DNA from: Phycisphaerae bacterium
GTDB taxonomy: Bacteria > Planctomycetota > Phycisphaerae > SM23-33
Assembly: GCA_030628445.1 (NCBI GenBank)
Contig: DAOVQV010000093.1
Span: 1 to 6,454, forward strand
Length of the DNA stretch: 6,454 nucleotides
Reading direction: 5' to 3'
Shown: positions 5,770-6,454 of the stretch, in pieces
Layout: every line of letters begins with the position of its first letter
Numbering within the stretch: the stretch's first letter is position 1
The notes under the pieces: generated by a model
What the model was told of the DNA's origin: nothing
What the model saw: only the letters and a program-made list of their open reading frames with translations
The model's database searches: none
Translations under genes and position numbers: made by a program

Positions 5770-6282
5770 TCAACCTCTGATTTGCTCCTTGATCTTGTCC
5801 CGACAGAACCAGATCAGCAGGAAGACGGGCAGGGCCAGGTCCATAAGCTTGTAGGCGAGCGTGTGGAACAGGAAGCTTCCGGACACCGCACCCGTTGTAG
5901 GGTCGAAGCACAAGCCTATCTGCTCGCCCGAACTGACGACGACATAGACAATGTAAAAGACCGACCAGATCATCAGATTGAACCGTGCGCTGCGCCGGCG
6001 ACGGATGAGCGACACAGCCGCCAGAACCAAGGTGACGACGAATCCTAGGTCCCAAATGTGCCGGCCAAGTCCGATTTGGGCCGGCAACTGCCAGAGGCGA
6101 GTGTGCCCGTCACCCATGACGGAGATTGCCCAGAAGGTCTGCTCGATGATCGGCCGCAGGAGATTCATCCCCATAACCACAATCGCCACGACGCCCACCA
6201 CAACCGGCCAGGCGGGGCCCCGCTGACCTTCCTGCGCGGCCGGGTTGTCGTCGGAAGTTAAAGCATTCTGGTTCGTTGACAT
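5770..6282 (-). CDS. Hypothetical four-helix inner-membrane protein
   Basis: 170 residues with a well-supported ATG: GAGGG lies 4 bases upstream. The first 25 residues are polar. Four hydrophobic segments follow, at about 26-46, 76-93, 102-124 and 137-159. The RRRR at 94-97 between helices 2 and 3 and the basic C-terminal tail (RDKIKEQIR, 161-169) suggest both termini lie in the cytoplasm by the positive-inside rule. The first outer loop (about 47-75) is the longest and contains W51, W64 and several Gly. E120 in SSGEQ near the outer end of helix 3 is a charged residue in a hydrophobic setting. No catalytic motif or known family is recognised. It could share a transcript with the gene that ends at 6410. 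Its 3' end faces the RAYT/REP element. Confidence 0.85.
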   Translation of the reverse strand: MSTNQNALTSDDNPAAQEGQRGPAWPVVVGVVAIVVMGMNLLRPIIEQTFWAISVMGDGHTRLWQLPAQIGLGRHIWDLGFVVTLVLAAVSLIRRRRSARFNLMIWSVFYIVYVVVSSGEQIGLCFDPTTGAVSGSFLFHTLAYKLMDLALPVFLLIWFCRDKIKEQIRG

Positions 6283-6284
6283 TT

Positions 6285-6291
6285 ATCCCTC
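6285..6291 (-). promoter_or_regulatory. Ribosome-binding site of the membrane-protein gene
   Basis: On the minus strand AGAGGG is followed by ATAA and the ATG at 6282. The purine-rich match and short spacing support this start. No convincing -35/-10 pair was found between 6283 and 6409. Confidence 0.5.
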
Positions 6292-6387
6292 TGCCGTTGG
6301 ACCTGCTGCGCGCCGATCCGGATGTGCTTACCACCCGCCAGCCATCCGAGTTCGCCGGCGACGAGGCGCAAACTCCTCCCTTCGGGG

Positions 6388-6397
6388 GCGAGCGGAC
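6388..6397. repeat. REP-like half site outside the element
   Basis: GCGAGCGGAC matches the 3' half of the inner REP units exactly over 10 bases, in the orientation of the left arm. It is preceded by CTCCCTTCGGGG, which can form a short stem with a TTCG loop. It may be a degenerate REP copy or a chance match in GC-rich DNA. Confidence 0.3.
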
Positions 6398-6409
6398 GTT
6401 CTTCTCGCG

Positions 6410-6454
6410 TCAACGCGCCACGGGTTCGCCGAGGATCTTCTTGAGCTGCTCGAG
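6410..6454 (-). CDS. Probable C-terminal end of a gene entering from the right
   Basis: Reading the minus strand from the right edge, one frame gives LEQLKKILGEPVAR followed by TGA (6412-6410). The charged, helix-like ending looks like a genuine protein C-terminus and the gene would run in the same direction as the membrane-protein gene, 127 bases downstream. Only 14 codons are visible, so the product cannot be named and the frame itself is a judgement. Confidence 0.4.
   Translation of the reverse strand, partial: LEQLKKILGEPVAR

Noticed and set aside
5638..6048. 136-codon plus-strand open frame over the right REP arm and membrane gene
   Set aside because: It begins in REP/spacer DNA and runs antisense to a better-supported membrane protein with its own ribosome-binding site.
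6408..6413. TTGACG as a -35 box for the membrane-protein gene (minus strand)
   Set aside because: No -10-like hexamer lies 15-19 bases downstream, and the bases overlap the preceding gene's stop.

Overview
The window is high-GC bacterial DNA with no rRNA, tRNA or CRISPR array visible. The source is probably a planctomycete-like bacterium. That is an inference from the GC-rich codon use, the W-T-T-Y-G-S-W-L-P-G-D type of RAYT transposase and its C-C-G-C-G-A-G-C-G type REP repeats; no marker gene here proves it.

Layout, left to right. (1) Positions 1-1882, minus strand: a translationally coupled pair. A zinc-binding, sugar C-methyltransferase-type enzyme (686-1882, GTG start) is followed through a TGATG overlap by an unrecognised protein that runs off the left edge. 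(2) Positions 1883-2130: a divergent intergenic region with a 10-bp perfect hairpin, a small palindrome and a good sigma70-type promoter for uvrA. A 15-nt inverted repeat lies over that promoter's -10 box and start site, where a repressor operator would be expected. (3) Positions 2131-5091, plus strand: a complete uvrA, the damage-recognition ATPase of nucleotide excision repair. It has a basic N-terminal tail, a C-x2-H/C-x2-C first zinc site and an LSAGE signature in its first ATPase. (4) Positions 5092-5112: a hairpin straight after the uvrA stop. (5) Positions 5113-5746: a compact RAYT/REP element, in which a HUH/Y1 transposase gene on the minus strand lies between inverted pairs of REP hairpins. 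(6) Positions 5770-6282, minus strand: a four-helix membrane protein of unknown function. (7) Positions 6410-6454, minus strand: the probable last 14 codons and stop of another gene.

The genes do not form one pathway. The methyltransferase pair probably works on a sugar or surface polysaccharide. uvrA is a separate, possibly damage-regulated unit. The RAYT element sits between the facing 3' ends of uvrA and the membrane-protein gene, a typical REP location. The most notable structure is the self-contained RAYT/REP element: its two arms are nearly identical apart from a 13-nt length difference, and a REP-like half site lies about 640 bp beyond it.
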